In this document: piece by piece, positions 52,651 through 60,970 of the stretch | Layout: each line of letters starts with the position of its first letter | Numbering within the stretch: position 1 is the stretch's first letter | Assembly: GCF_030285625.1 (NCBI RefSeq) | Contig: NZ_CP127294.1 | Location: 4,684,501 to 4,748,500, forward strand | Length of the DNA: 64,000 bases | Direction: 5' to 3' | Source of the DNA: Amycolatopsis sp. 2-15 | GTDB lineage: Bacteria; Actinomycetota; Actinomycetes; Mycobacteriales; Pseudonocardiaceae | Made by a program: the position numbers and the translations under genes | Notes under the pieces: model-generated | Databases searched by the model: none | What the model saw: only the letters and a program-made list of their open reading frames with translations | What the model was told of the DNA's origin: nothing

Positions 52651-55485
52651 TTGCTCACAGGGGGCGCCGGCCTGGAAAGTTTCGATTCCCGTACGCCCAC
52701 ATCGGCGCCGGGATGCTGGCCGGTGACCCTGGTCGGTCGCGATGGTGAGCTTGATCTGCTGCAGCGGTTCGTCGATGCTCCGGTGGTGCCTGGTGCGGCC
52801 CTGCTCGTGCTGGGGGAAGCCGGCGCCGGCAAGAGCGCCGTGATCGACGAGTTCGCGCTGAGGGAAGAGGCGCGTGGCACGCGCGTCTTGCGCGCGGCCG
52901 GAGTGCAGTTCGAGGCGCAGGTGAGCTACTCCGCGCTCAACCAGCTGCTGCTCCCGCTGGGGGAGAACATGGACGCGCTCAACGGCGCGCACCGCGCGGC
53001 CCTGCGGTACGCGCTGGGGTTCGAGCTCGGCCCGGCACCGGATCGGCTCGTGGTGTCGAACGCGGCGTTGCTCTGGCTGAGGGCCGCGGCGGCCGAGGCG
53101 GCGCTCCTGATCGTCATCGACGACGTGCATTGGGTGGACCGGGCGAGCGCCGAGGTGCTGAGTTTCGTCGCCCGCCGCCTGGTCGGCTGCCCGATCGTCT
53201 TCATCGCGGCTTGCCGATCGGCCGAGCGCGGGTTCTTCCAAGGCAGCGGCCTCGCCGAGCTCACCTTGCAACCGCTGCGGGCCGCGGCGTCCCGCACGCT
53301 GATCGACCGTCATTTCCCGGAACTGGCTCCGGCGGTCCGGCATCGGTTGCTGACCGAGGCAGCGGGAAATCCGCTGGCGTTGCTGGAACTGCCGGCGGCC
53401 CTCGACCGGGATCAGCGTGAGGACTTCACCGTACTGCCCGAGTTCTTGCCGCTGTCCGACCGGCTGCAGAAGCTGTTCTCCGCGCGCGTACGGGAGCTGC
53501 CGCAGCGGTGCCGGCTGATGATGCTGCTGTTCGCGCTCGGTGGCGCGATCGAGGTCGCGCTGCTGCGGCGGGCCGGCGGGACAGACTGCGACTTCGATGA
53601 TCTCGCGCCGGCGGAGGAGTCCGGCCTCATGCAGGTGAGCAGGACCGGCCCGCGATTCCGGCATTCGCTGATCGGAGCGGCGGTGGTCGAAGCGTCGTCG
53701 GAACGCGATCGGCGCTGGGCCCACGGCGCGCTCGCGAGCGTCGTCGACGCACCCGAACGCCGCGTGCGGCACCTGGCCGAGTCCGCCGCGGGTCCGGACG
53801 CGGGCATCGCTCGAGACCTGGAAGAGTCGGCGAAGACGCTCCTGAGCCACGGCGACGCGATGAGCGCGGTCGCGGCGCTGACCCGGGCCGCGGATCTCAG
53901 CCGCGAGCCGGCGGACAGAAGCCGCCGGCTGGCGGAGGCCGCCTACCTCGGAGCCGACGCGCTCGGCGAGCTGACCACCGCCAACCGGTTGCTCGACGAC
54001 GCTCGACGGCACGGTTCCCTGGTGAACCACTCCCTGCCCGGGGCAGCCGCGGCGGCGCACCTGCTGATCAACACCGAAGGCGACCTCACGACCGCACATC
54101 GGCTGTTGGCCGGGGCGATCGAGGAGGGTGACCACGGGTTCGACGCCGACGACCCGGTGCTGCTCGAGGCGTTGCTGAACCTTCTGGTGATCAGCTGGTA
54201 CGTCGGAACGGAGGAGGCGTGGAAGACATTCCAGGCCTTCGTCTGCCGGTTGAAGCCCGAGCCGTCGCTGCTGCTGCGCGTGAACGCGTCGGTCTTCTCC
54301 GATCCCGCGCGCGCGTCGGAAGCGGACCTCGCCGCGCTCGACAAGCTGATCGGCACCCTGGACACCGACCAGGACCCGACCTGGCTCATCCGGATCGGTA
54401 CGGCCGCGGTGTCCGCGGACCGGTTGTCCCGCCTGCGCTCGTCGCGCGAACGGCGCACGCGATCCCGCGCGAACAGCCGGATGCCCGTCCGGCGCCAGTT
54501 GAGCGAGCTGGTTCTTTCGGGGGTCGACGGGTACCTCTCGGGCCACTGGGACGAGTCGTGTTCGGTGGCCGACGAGGGTCTCGCGGTCTGTGTCCGGCAT
54601 GGCCTCACGGTGCACGCCTGGAGCTTCCACTGGGTGCGAGCGCTCGTGGCCGCGGGGCGGGGTGAGGTGGCGGCGGCCCGGCAGCTGACCGACGGCATGT
54701 CGCGGTGGGCCGTGGCGCACCAGGCCGGCGGAATCACGCACCTCGCGGCGCAGGCGCGGGCCTTGGCCGACATCGCGGCCGGTGACCATGACGCCGCTTA
54801 CCGGCACGCGGCGTGGGTCAGCCCGGCGGGCGTGCTGGCGCCGTATCGAGCCATTGCCCTGTGGTCGGCGTTCGACCTGGTGGAGGCGAGCCTGGCCATG
54901 GGGCTGACGGCCGAGGCGTCCGCACATGCCGAGGCGCTGCGCCAAGCGCGGCTGGGCCGACTGTCGCCGCGGCTGGGCTTGGTGGCCGGCGGGATTCTGG
55001 CCATGACAGCGGCGAACGGCGTGATGCGGCAACGGTTCGAGACCGCCTTGTCCGGCACCGAGCTCGACCGGTGGCCGTTCGATCTGGCCCGCGTGCGCCT
55101 CGCGTACGGTGAACGGCTGAGACGGATGTCCGTCCCGACCGCGGCTCGCGAGCAGCTGGCGTTGGCGCGCAACGCGTTCTCCCAGCTGGGCGCCATACCG
55201 TGGCGTGAGCGGGCGGAGGTCGAGCTTCGGGCCACGGATCTGCCGCGGCATTCCTCATTGGCGGTTTCAGCGGCGCTGACCCCGCAGGATCGCGAGATCG
55301 CCGAGCTGGCGGGTGCGGGTTTGACCAACAGGCAGATCGGTCAGCGGTTGTACATCTCGCACCGAACGGTCGCCGATCACCTGTACAAGATTTTCCCCAA
55401 GCTGGGCATCAGCTCGCGGGCCGCGTTGCGTGATGCACTGACCGAATACGATGCGCGGCAGGGACGGGACAAGCCAGTCATGTGA
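52651..55485 (+). CDS. LAL-type LuxR family regulator with AAA ATPase domain
   Basis: TTG 52651 follows GGGAGAGGGAG; GTG 52723 is an alternative. The 944-residue protein has an N-terminal ATPase (VGRDGELDLLQRFVD; Walker A G-E-A-G-A-G-K-S, residues 55-62; Walker B L-I-V-I-D-D-V-H-W), a long helical TPR-like middle and a C-terminal LuxR HTH (LTPQDREIAELAGAGLTNRQ, IGQRLYISHRTVADHLYKIF). Such LAL proteins activate neighbouring pathways in response to unknown ligands. Targets might be the genes that follow, through the hydratase cluster, but no site was identified. Confidence 0.88.
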   Translation: MLTGGAGLESFDSRTPTSAPGCWPVTLVGRDGELDLLQRFVDAPVVPGAALLVLGEAGAGKSAVIDEFALREEARGTRVLRAAGVQFEAQVSYSALNQLLLPLGENMDALNGAHRAALRYALGFELGPAPDRLVVSNAALLWLRAAAAEAALLIVIDDVHWVDRASAEVLSFVARRLVGCPIVFIAACRSAERGFFQGSGLAELTLQPLRAAASRTLIDRHFPELAPAVRHRLLTEAAGNPLALLELPAALDRDQREDFTVLPEFLPLSDRLQKLFSARVRELPQRCRLMMLLFALGGAIEVALLRRAGGTDCDFDDLAPAEESGLMQVSRTGPRFRHSLIGAAVVEASSERDRRWAHGALASVVDAPERRVRHLAESAAGPDAGIARDLEESAKTLLSHGDAMSAVAALTRAADLSREPADRSRRLAEAAYLGADALGELTTANRLLDDARRHGSLVNHSLPGAAAAAHLLINTEGDLTTAHRLLAGAIEEGDHGFDADDPVLLEALLNLLVISWYVGTEEAWKTFQAFVCRLKPEPSLLLRVNASVFSDPARASEADLAALDKLIGTLDTDQDPTWLIRIGTAAVSADRLSRLRSSRERRTRSRANSRMPVRRQLSELVLSGVDGYLSGHWDESCSVADEGLAVCVRHGLTVHAWSFHWVRALVAAGRGEVAAARQLTDGMSRWAVAHQAGGITHLAAQARALADIAAGDHDAAYRHAAWVSPAGVLAPYRAIALWSAFDLVEASLAMGLTAEASAHAEALRQARLGRLSPRLGLVAGGILAMTAANGVMRQRFETALSGTELDRWPFDLARVRLAYGERLRRMSVPTAAREQLALARNAFSQLGAIPWRERAEVELRATDLPRHSSLAVSAALTPQDREIAELAGAGLTNRQIGQRLYISHRTVADHLYKIFPKLGISSRAALRDALTEYDARQGRDKPVM

Positions 55486-55523
55486 CAGTTGTTGCGCGAA
55501 TCGGCGCCCGACACTCTGGAACC

Positions 55524-55967
55524 ATGAGCGCACGACGACTCCCGGATGCCCACTGGCCACCGGGATGGGGGCCGGAGTGGTGCGACAGTTTCGTCAGCCA
55601 CGAACGCTACGTCTCGGCCCGAATCGTCGACGCGTTCGTCCGGCTGGCCGCGGTCGGCGACTGGCCGTCGTGGCAGCAGGGTGTCGATCGCGTCGAAGCC
55701 GCCGGCGTGCCGGCCGTCGGCCGGCCGTTCGTGGTCGTCGCGGCCGCGCGCACGTTCGACGCGTTCGTCGGGGAGTTCGCATCGCCGAACCGGTTCGGTT
55801 GGGCCGGCGTGAGCGAGGGGCTGAGCTTCTACCAGGCGTGGGTCCTGCAGGCCGAACCCCGCGGAGGAACGTGGATCGGCTTCCAAGAAGCCGCACGCGG
55901 GCCGTTGGCCCTGCTCCAGGCAGCGAGCCGGGCCGAGTTGACGCGTCGATGGTGTGAAGCGCTCTGA
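55524..55967 (+). CDS. SRPBCC-like hypothetical protein
   Basis: ATG 55524 after CTGGA gives 147 residues, with an N-terminal helix (HERYVSARIVDAFVRLAAVG), GDWPSWQQGVDRVEAAG, strands FVVVAAARTFDAFVGEF and SFYQAWVLQAEPRGGTWIGF, and a long C-terminal helix. The pattern fits a START/SRPBCC ligand-binding fold, but the match is loose. No catalytic residues recognised. Confidence 0.6.
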   Translation: MSARRLPDAHWPPGWGPEWCDSFVSHERYVSARIVDAFVRLAAVGDWPSWQQGVDRVEAAGVPAVGRPFVVVAAARTFDAFVGEFASPNRFGWAGVSEGLSFYQAWVLQAEPRGGTWIGFQEAARGPLALLQAASRAELTRRWCEAL

Positions 55968-56188
55968 CGAGAACCGACCAGCTTGTCCCCGGAAAACGGT
56001 ACTGCCGCCCGCGCTCGGCCCTTCCGGCGCCGGTTGAGCGCCGCGGTGTCCGCTAACGCCTGATATCGGCGGTTCGAGACCGTCGACGGACCAGTCATTT
56101 GACGGTCCCTCGCGGGTCGGTGCGCCACAAGAGTTGTCGAGAGTCGACGGGCCTGCCCCGTCTCAAGTCGAAGGAGAGGGAGCACACC

Positions 56189-57013
56189 ATGCCGACGATC
56201 ACCACCGCCGACGGTGTCGAGATTTTCTACAAGGACTGGGGCGCCGGGCAGCCGATCGTGTTCAGCCACGGCTGGCCGCTGTCGTCGGACGACTGGGACA
56301 CCCAGATGCTGTTCTTCCTGCAGCAGGGCTATCGCGTCATCGCTCACGACCGCCGCGGCCACGGTCGATCCGCTCAGGTCACCGACGGGCACGACCTCGA
56401 CCACTACGCGGACGACCTGGCGGCGTTGACCGCCCACCTCGACCTGCGCAACGCGATCCACGTCGGACACTCCACCGGCGGTGGTGAGGTCGTTCGCTAC
56501 CTCGGCCGGCACGGTGAGTCGCGGGTCGCGAAGGCCGCTATTTTCAATGGCATTCCGCCGCTGATGGTGCAGACGGAATCGAACCCGGGTGGTCTGCCGA
56601 AGAGCGTGTTCGACGATTTACAGGCGCAGCTGTTCGCGAATCGCTCGGAGTTCTACCGGGCTGTCGCTTCCGGCCCGTTCTACGGCTACAACCGCCCCGG
56701 CGCCGAGCCGTCCGAGGCGATCATCCAGAACTGGTGGCGCCAGGGCATGAACGGCGCCGCGAACGCCCATTACGACGGCATCGTCGCGTTCTCCCAGACC
56801 GACCAGACCGAAGACCTGAAGAAGATCACCGTGCCCATCCTGATCGCGCACGGTGACGACGACCAGATCGTTCCCTACGAGGACGCGGCTCTGCTGTCGG
56901 TGAAGCTGGTCAAGAACGGGACGCTGAAGATCTACCCGGGCTTCCCGCACGGCATGCCGACCGTCCACGCCGAGACGATCAACGCGGACCTGCTGGAGTT
57001 CTTGCAGTCCTGA
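56189..57013 (+). CDS. Alpha/beta hydrolase, non-haem chloroperoxidase type
   Basis: ATG 56189 follows AAGGAGAGGGAG. The 274-residue protein matches cofactor-free haloperoxidase/esterases: FSHGWPLSSDDWDTQM (oxyanion region), VIAHDRRGHGRS, nucleophile elbow G-H-S-T-G-G-G-E with Ser95, acid Asp in I-L-I-A-H-G-D-D-D and His in G-F-P-H-G-M-P. Such enzymes hydrolyse esters and can make peracids. It lies 60 bases upstream of the zinc-finger gene, same strand. Confidence 0.9.
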   Translation: MPTITTADGVEIFYKDWGAGQPIVFSHGWPLSSDDWDTQMLFFLQQGYRVIAHDRRGHGRSAQVTDGHDLDHYADDLAALTAHLDLRNAIHVGHSTGGGEVVRYLGRHGESRVAKAAIFNGIPPLMVQTESNPGGLPKSVFDDLQAQLFANRSEFYRAVASGPFYGYNRPGAEPSEAIIQNWWRQGMNGAANAHYDGIVAFSQTDQTEDLKKITVPILIAHGDDDQIVPYEDAALLSVKLVKNGTLKIYPGFPHGMPTVHAETINADLLEFLQS

Positions 57014-57074
57014 CGGGACTCCTCCGCACAAGCGGCGGCACAAGCGCACGGAATTCGACGCGAAGGAGAATCGC

Positions 57075-57425
57075 ATGGAGGGGGTCGACCCCACGGTGCC
57101 GCCGAGCGGTACCGGCTGCGCGGACTGTGAAGCGGCCAGCCCGAAAGGCTGGTGGTGGCACTTGCGCCGATGCGCACAGTGCGGTCACATCGGCTGCTGC
57201 GACACTTCACCGAGCCAGCACGCCAGTGCCCACGCGGCCTCGACGGGCCATCCGGTCGCCCGCACCTTCGAGCCGGGCGAAGAATGGTTCTGGAACTACG
57301 TCGAGGAAGTGAAGTACGACCAGGGCCCCGCGCTGGTCGCGCCGACGCACCGACCGGACGCCCAGCCCGTCCCGGCGCCGACGAATCGGCTGCCTGCCGA
57401 CTGGGAAACCTATCTTCATCGTTGA
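57075..57425 (+). CDS. UBP-type zinc-finger protein
   Basis: ATG 57075 follows GAAGGAG. The 116-residue protein has the ZnF-UBP pattern: C-A-D-C near residue 15, W-x-H-L-R-R-C-A-Q-C-G-H-I-G-C-C-D, S-Q-H-A-S-A-H and GHPVARTFEPGEEWFWNYV. Bacterial members bind zinc; their partner is unknown since there is no ubiquitin. Often co-located with hydrolases as here. Confidence 0.88.
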   Translation: MEGVDPTVPPSGTGCADCEAASPKGWWWHLRRCAQCGHIGCCDTSPSQHASAHAASTGHPVARTFEPGEEWFWNYVEEVKYDQGPALVAPTHRPDAQPVPAPTNRLPADWETYLHR

Positions 57426-57508
57426 TTTTCCTGGCTCCTGTGGCTGAGGTGATGTCGTTTTCGCCTCAGCCACGGGAGTGTTTCAGGAATAGGGAAGGGA
57501 AAAACGGT

Positions 57509-57841
57509 TTGACGGAGAAGAGTGAGCTGGTGGCTCGGCCACCCCACGATCTCGGGGGATTGCGCGAGGGCCCGCTGGTCCGGTCCGAGCACGACATGAC
57601 GCCGTTCGAGAAAAGCTGCCACGCGCTGCTGAACGTGCTCAATGTGCACAAGCTGGTGAACACGGAGGAAAAGCGCCGTGGTGTGGAGGATCTCGGGTCG
57701 GAGATGATCGGCAAGCTCACCTACTACGAGCGGTGGGCGGTTTCGGCGTCGAAGGTCCTGATCGAGAAGAAGATCATCACCAGTGAAGAGCTGGGGAAGA
57801 AAATGGCCGAGATCAAGGCGCGGCTCGGGGAGGACGCATGA
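57509..57841 (+). CDS. Nitrile hydratase / thiocyanate hydrolase, beta N-terminal-type subunit
   Basis: TTG 57509 after GGGAAGGG gives 110 residues; GTG 57530 is also possible. The sequence corresponds to the helical N-terminal half of a nitrile hydratase beta subunit (MTPFEKSCHALLNVLNVHKL; LTYYERWAVSASKVLIEKKI, TSEELGKK). In ordinary hydratases both halves are one chain; here the C-terminal half is the next gene, overlapping ATGA. Thiocyanate hydrolase (ScnB-ScnA-ScnC) and the toyocamycin enzyme have this split and this gene order. Confidence 0.85.
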   Translation: MTEKSELVARPPHDLGGLREGPLVRSEHDMTPFEKSCHALLNVLNVHKLVNTEEKRRGVEDLGSEMIGKLTYYERWAVSASKVLIEKKIITSEELGKKMAEIKARLGEDA

Positions 57842-58143
57842 GCCGATTCGGCAAGGGTGACGCGGTGCGGATTTCCGAGCGTTATGCGCCGGGTCATGTC
57901 CGGACGCCGGTGTATGTGCGGGGCAAGGAAGGCACCGTTGAGCGGGTGCTGCCTCGGTTCATCAATCCGGAGCTGGAGGCGTATGGCGTGAACGAGGGTA
58001 CCGAGACGCAGCTTTACCGGGTGCGGCTGGACCAGGGTTCGTTGTGGCCTGATTACGAGGGCCGTCCGTCCGATGTGGTCGAGATCGAGATCTACGAGCA
58101 TTGGCTGGAGCCTGTCCCGAACGCCGTGAACGAACAGGAGTGA
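57838..58143 (+). CDS. Nitrile hydratase / thiocyanate hydrolase, beta C-terminal-type subunit
   Basis: The ATG overlaps the previous stop. The 101-residue protein is the SH3-like barrel of the hydratase beta chain. Near residue 20 it has G-H-V-R-T-P-V-Y-V-R-G-K-E-G-T-V, whose Arg residues contact the oxidised Cys ligands in known structures, and ends LYRVRLDQGSLWPDYEG then VEIEIYEHWLEP. It should assemble with the small helical subunit and the alpha chain. Many codons end in T or A compared with neighbours. Confidence 0.87.
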   Translation: MSRFGKGDAVRISERYAPGHVRTPVYVRGKEGTVERVLPRFINPELEAYGVNEGTETQLYRVRLDQGSLWPDYEGRPSDVVEIEIYEHWLEPVPNAVNEQE

Positions 58144-58145
58144 CC

Positions 58146-58790
58146 GTGGCCGCACATACGCATGAAGGCGCGCACGCGCATGAGGATCCGCATGCGCCGA
58201 TCGAGGCGGCTGCGGGGGAGCCGGATTATTTTGATGTGCTGCAGATGGCGGTTCGTGAGTTGATGGTCGAGAAGGGTTTGATCGGGGCGGGTGAGGTCCG
58301 TGCCATGATCGAGACGCTGGATGCGCATGAGCCGTCTCGTGGTGCTGCTTTGGTGGCGCGGGCGTGGTCTGATCCGGGGTTCAAGGAGCGGTTGCTGGCT
58401 GATGGTACGGCTGCGATCGTGGAGTTCGGGATCGACAACTATGACGGTACGAAGCTGATCGTTTTGGAGCAGACGCCGGATACGCACAATCTGGTGGTGT
58501 GCACGTTGTGTTCGTGTTATCCGCGTCCGGTGCTGGGTTTGCCGCCGGATTGGTACAAGAGTCGTCCGTATCGTGCTCGTGCGGTGCGGGAGCCGCGGGC
58601 GTTGTTGGCGGAGTTCGGTACCGAGGTTCCTGACGAGGTCGCGATCCGGGTGCATGACAGCACGGCGAACATGCGTTATCTCGTGCTTCCGATGCGGCCG
58701 GAGGGCACGGAGGGGTGGAGTGAAGAGGATCTGGCCGAGCTGGTGACCCGGGACGCGATGATCGGCGTGACCACGGCCCGCGAGCCGTGA
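58146..58790 (+). CDS. Cobalt-type nitrile hydratase alpha / thiocyanate hydrolase gamma subunit
   Basis: GTG 58146 follows CAGGAGTG. The 214-residue protein has a His/Glu-rich leader (HTHEGAHAHEDPHA), helices RELMVEKGLIGAGEVRAMIE and the metal site V-V-C119-T-L-C122-S-C124. The Thr in C-T-L-C-S-C marks the cobalt class (Ser in iron types); the second and third Cys become sulphinic and sulphenic acids. Then YPRPVLGLPPDWYKSRPYRA, the normal continuation. It hydrates nitriles to amides, or hydrolyses thiocyanate; the sequence alone does not decide. A cobalt permease gene lies downstream. Confidence 0.9.
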   Translation: MAAHTHEGAHAHEDPHAPIEAAAGEPDYFDVLQMAVRELMVEKGLIGAGEVRAMIETLDAHEPSRGAALVARAWSDPGFKERLLADGTAAIVEFGIDNYDGTKLIVLEQTPDTHNLVVCTLCSCYPRPVLGLPPDWYKSRPYRARAVREPRALLAEFGTEVPDEVAIRVHDSTANMRYLVLPMRPEGTEGWSEEDLAELVTRDAMIGVTTAREP

Positions 58791-59551
58791 CCCTCGCTGA
58801 CCGGCCCCGCCCGAAGCCCGAGGGACCGACGGCGTGGGCAGCAGAGGCAGCGGGGACCGCGTTGCTGGTCCTCGCTGCGCTGAGCGCGATCGCTCTCACG
58901 ATGGCGCCGGCCGCCCCGCTGCGGGCCTGGCCGATGGAGCTGCGGCTGCTCGTCATCGGCGTAGCGGTCGGCGGCACGGTCGCGGTGTTCGCGGTGACGC
59001 CGCCCGGTAAACGGTCGGGTGCGCACCTCAACCCGGCGGTGAGCTGGTTCATGGCGCTGCGGGGTGCGCTGTCGGTTCGGGACGCGACCGCGTATTCGGT
59101 GGCCCAGCTCGCGGGATCTGTTGTCGGGGTGCTCGTGGCGCGGCTCTGCTGGGGCGGGCGGATGCGTGAGGTCTCCGATGGCCTGATCCAGCCGGGCCCG
59201 GGTGTGGGCACAGCGGGCGCGGTGGTCGGTGAGGTGGTCACCACTGTCGTGCTGCTGCTGGTGTTGTCGTGGCTGGTGTCGAAGCCGCGGCCGCGTGAGA
59301 CGCCGTGGGTGATCGGTGCGGTGATCGCGGTGATGATCGTGGCGACCGGCGCGACGTCCGGGGGCAGTTTCAATCCCGCGCGGGACTTCGGCCCGTTCGT
59401 ACTGGGTTCGGACTTCCGCTTCTTCTGGCTCTACATGCTCGCTCCCATGGCCGGCGCGTTGCTCGCCGCGGGTGGCTTGCACGCGGCCCGCCGGGCGTGG
59501 CAGCCCCGCACTTGCAAGCTGTGCGGCCCGGCCTTGGAGGGGACGAGGTGA
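58787..59551 (+). CDS. Aquaporin / MIP-family channel
   Basis: GTG 58787 overlaps the alpha-subunit stop. The 254-residue protein has six hydrophobic segments and both MIP motifs: S-G-A-H-L-N-P-A-V-S (first half) and S-G-G-S-F-N-P-A-R-D-F-G-P (second half). A C-terminal C-K-L-C pair is unusual. The tight coupling to hydratase genes suggests passage of a small neutral solute linked to the enzyme, such as the amide product or substrate (inference). Confidence 0.87.
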   Translation: MTLADRPRPKPEGPTAWAAEAAGTALLVLAALSAIALTMAPAAPLRAWPMELRLLVIGVAVGGTVAVFAVTPPGKRSGAHLNPAVSWFMALRGALSVRDATAYSVAQLAGSVVGVLVARLCWGGRMREVSDGLIQPGPGVGTAGAVVGEVVTTVVLLLVLSWLVSKPRPRETPWVIGAVIAVMIVATGATSGGSFNPARDFGPFVLGSDFRFFWLYMLAPMAGALLAAGGLHAARRAWQPRTCKLCGPALEGTR

Positions 59552-59874
59552 CGATGCCGGAGGCGATCGAGTCGCCGTTGCGGCGCCGGGTGTGCCGTGA
59601 GCTGGAGCTGGCGGGTTTTGCCATCCACGGCGGGGGTCCGGCCGGTGGTGTGGAGGTGCGGGAGTGCCCGCCCGACCACGGCGGCGGAGTGTTGGTGAGC
59701 TGGGCGCCTGATGCTGCCGCGTTCGAGCCGATCGACGAACGGGTGACAGCGGTGGAGAAGACCATGGCCGGAGCACTGCTGAAGGTGTTGGCCGACCTGG
59801 GGTTCCCGGCGGAGCCGCTCGGGGAGTCGTTCTCGGTCCGGGTCAGCGACATCGGCCGGACGGTGTCGGCGTGA
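59548..59874 (+). CDS. Small hypothetical protein of the hydratase operon
   Basis: GTG 59548, 5 bases after GGAGGGG, overlaps the channel gene stop; ATG 59554 is possible. The 108-residue product has an N-terminal amphipathic helix (LRRRVCRELELAGFAIHGGG), a central strand region and a C-terminal helix (KTMAGALLKVLADLGFPAEP). No family recognised. Hydratase operons usually hold a small activator or metallochaperone at this place; this one lacks the typical metal-binding motif, so the role is open. Confidence 0.6.
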   Translation: MTMPEAIESPLRRRVCRELELAGFAIHGGGPAGGVEVRECPPDHGGGVLVSWAPDAAAFEPIDERVTAVEKTMAGALLKVLADLGFPAEPLGESFSVRVSDIGRTVSA

Positions 59875-60914
59875 GAAGCATTGTGCTGGCTTTTCTTGGC
59901 GCCAACCGGTTTCTGGTTGTGCTGCTCGCGGCCATCGGCACCGTGACGCTGGTGTTGTGTGCGGGTCTGTGGGTGGTGGGTGGTCACGGCGGTCTCGGGC
60001 TGGGCGTGGGGCTGGCCGCGTTCGCGCTCGGCGCCCGGCACGCGTTCGACGTGGACCACATCGCGGCGATCGACAACACGGCGCGCCGGTTGTCGAACAA
60101 CCGCCGCGCGTCTTCGACGGTCGGTTTCTGGTTCGCCCTGGGCCATTCCACCGTGGTACTGCTGCTGACGCTGGTGGTCGCCGCCGGCGCCCGGTTCGCC
60201 TCCACGATGACCAGTGAATCGTCGGTCACGCACCAGGTGCTGGCCACGGTCAGCACGAGCGCGTCGGCGTTGTTCCTGTGCTTCGTGGGCCTGCTGAACC
60301 TCACCTCGGTGCTGGGCACGCGCAAGGTTTACCGCCGGGCCCGCTCGGGCGAGCTGAACGCCGGTGAGCTGGAGCGGGTGCTGGACAACCGGGGCACCAT
60401 CGCCCGGCTGCTGCGCCGGCTCACGAGCTCGCTGCACAGCCCGCGGCAGATGTTCCCCGTCGGTCTGCTGTTCGGGATCGGGTTCGACACCGCCACGGAG
60501 GTCACCCTGCTCGCGGTCGCCGGCAGCAAGGCCGCCGCCGGGGTGCCGTGGTACTCGGTGGTGATCCTGCCCGCGTTGTTCGCGGGCGGGATGACGTTGT
60601 TCGACACGCTCGACGGCGTGTTCATGACCGCGGTGTACGGCTGGGCGGCGGCCGACCCACTGCGGACCCTGCGGTACACGATGACCATCACGTGGCTCTC
60701 GGTCGCGGTGGCGCTGGCGCTCGGTGTGGTCGAGCTGGTCGGGATGACGCACGACAGCCTGCGCCTGCACGACGCGGTCACCTCGTGGTTCGCCTCGCTG
60801 GAGCTGGACAACTTGGGCTACCTGGTCGTCGCGCTGTTCCTGCTCGTCTGGGCCGCCGCGGCCGGCTACCGCCGCGTCCGGTCCGGACGGGACCCCCTGC
60901 CGGCGCGACGCTAG
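59871..60914 (+). CDS. nhlF: Cobalt/nickel permease, NhlF (NiCoT) type
   Basis: GTG 59871 overlaps the previous stop. The 347-residue membrane protein has the NiCoT signature R-H-A-F-D-V-D-H-I-A-A-I-D-N in the second helix, L-G-H-S-T-V-V, and G-F-D-T-A-T-E in the second half, among about eight hydrophobic segments. In Rhodococcus, NhlF supplies cobalt to nitrile hydratase, and here it is translationally coupled to the hydratase operon. Confidence 0.92.
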   Translation: MRSIVLAFLGANRFLVVLLAAIGTVTLVLCAGLWVVGGHGGLGLGVGLAAFALGARHAFDVDHIAAIDNTARRLSNNRRASSTVGFWFALGHSTVVLLLTLVVAAGARFASTMTSESSVTHQVLATVSTSASALFLCFVGLLNLTSVLGTRKVYRRARSGELNAGELERVLDNRGTIARLLRRLTSSLHSPRQMFPVGLLFGIGFDTATEVTLLAVAGSKAAAGVPWYSVVILPALFAGGMTLFDTLDGVFMTAVYGWAAADPLRTLRYTMTITWLSVAVALALGVVELVGMTHDSLRLHDAVTSWFASLELDNLGYLVVALFLLVWAAAAGYRRVRSGRDPLPARR

Positions 60915-60970
60915 GCCCGGCAAGGAGAACCCGGCTGCCGCCGCGGGGCCCACACAGTGCAGGAGATTCC

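Noticed and set aside
52030..55251. A 1,073-codon minus-strand open frame opposite the LAL regulator
   Set aside because: Composition follows the complement of the LAL codons; no ribosome site or family, and the plus strand has Walker and LuxR motifs.
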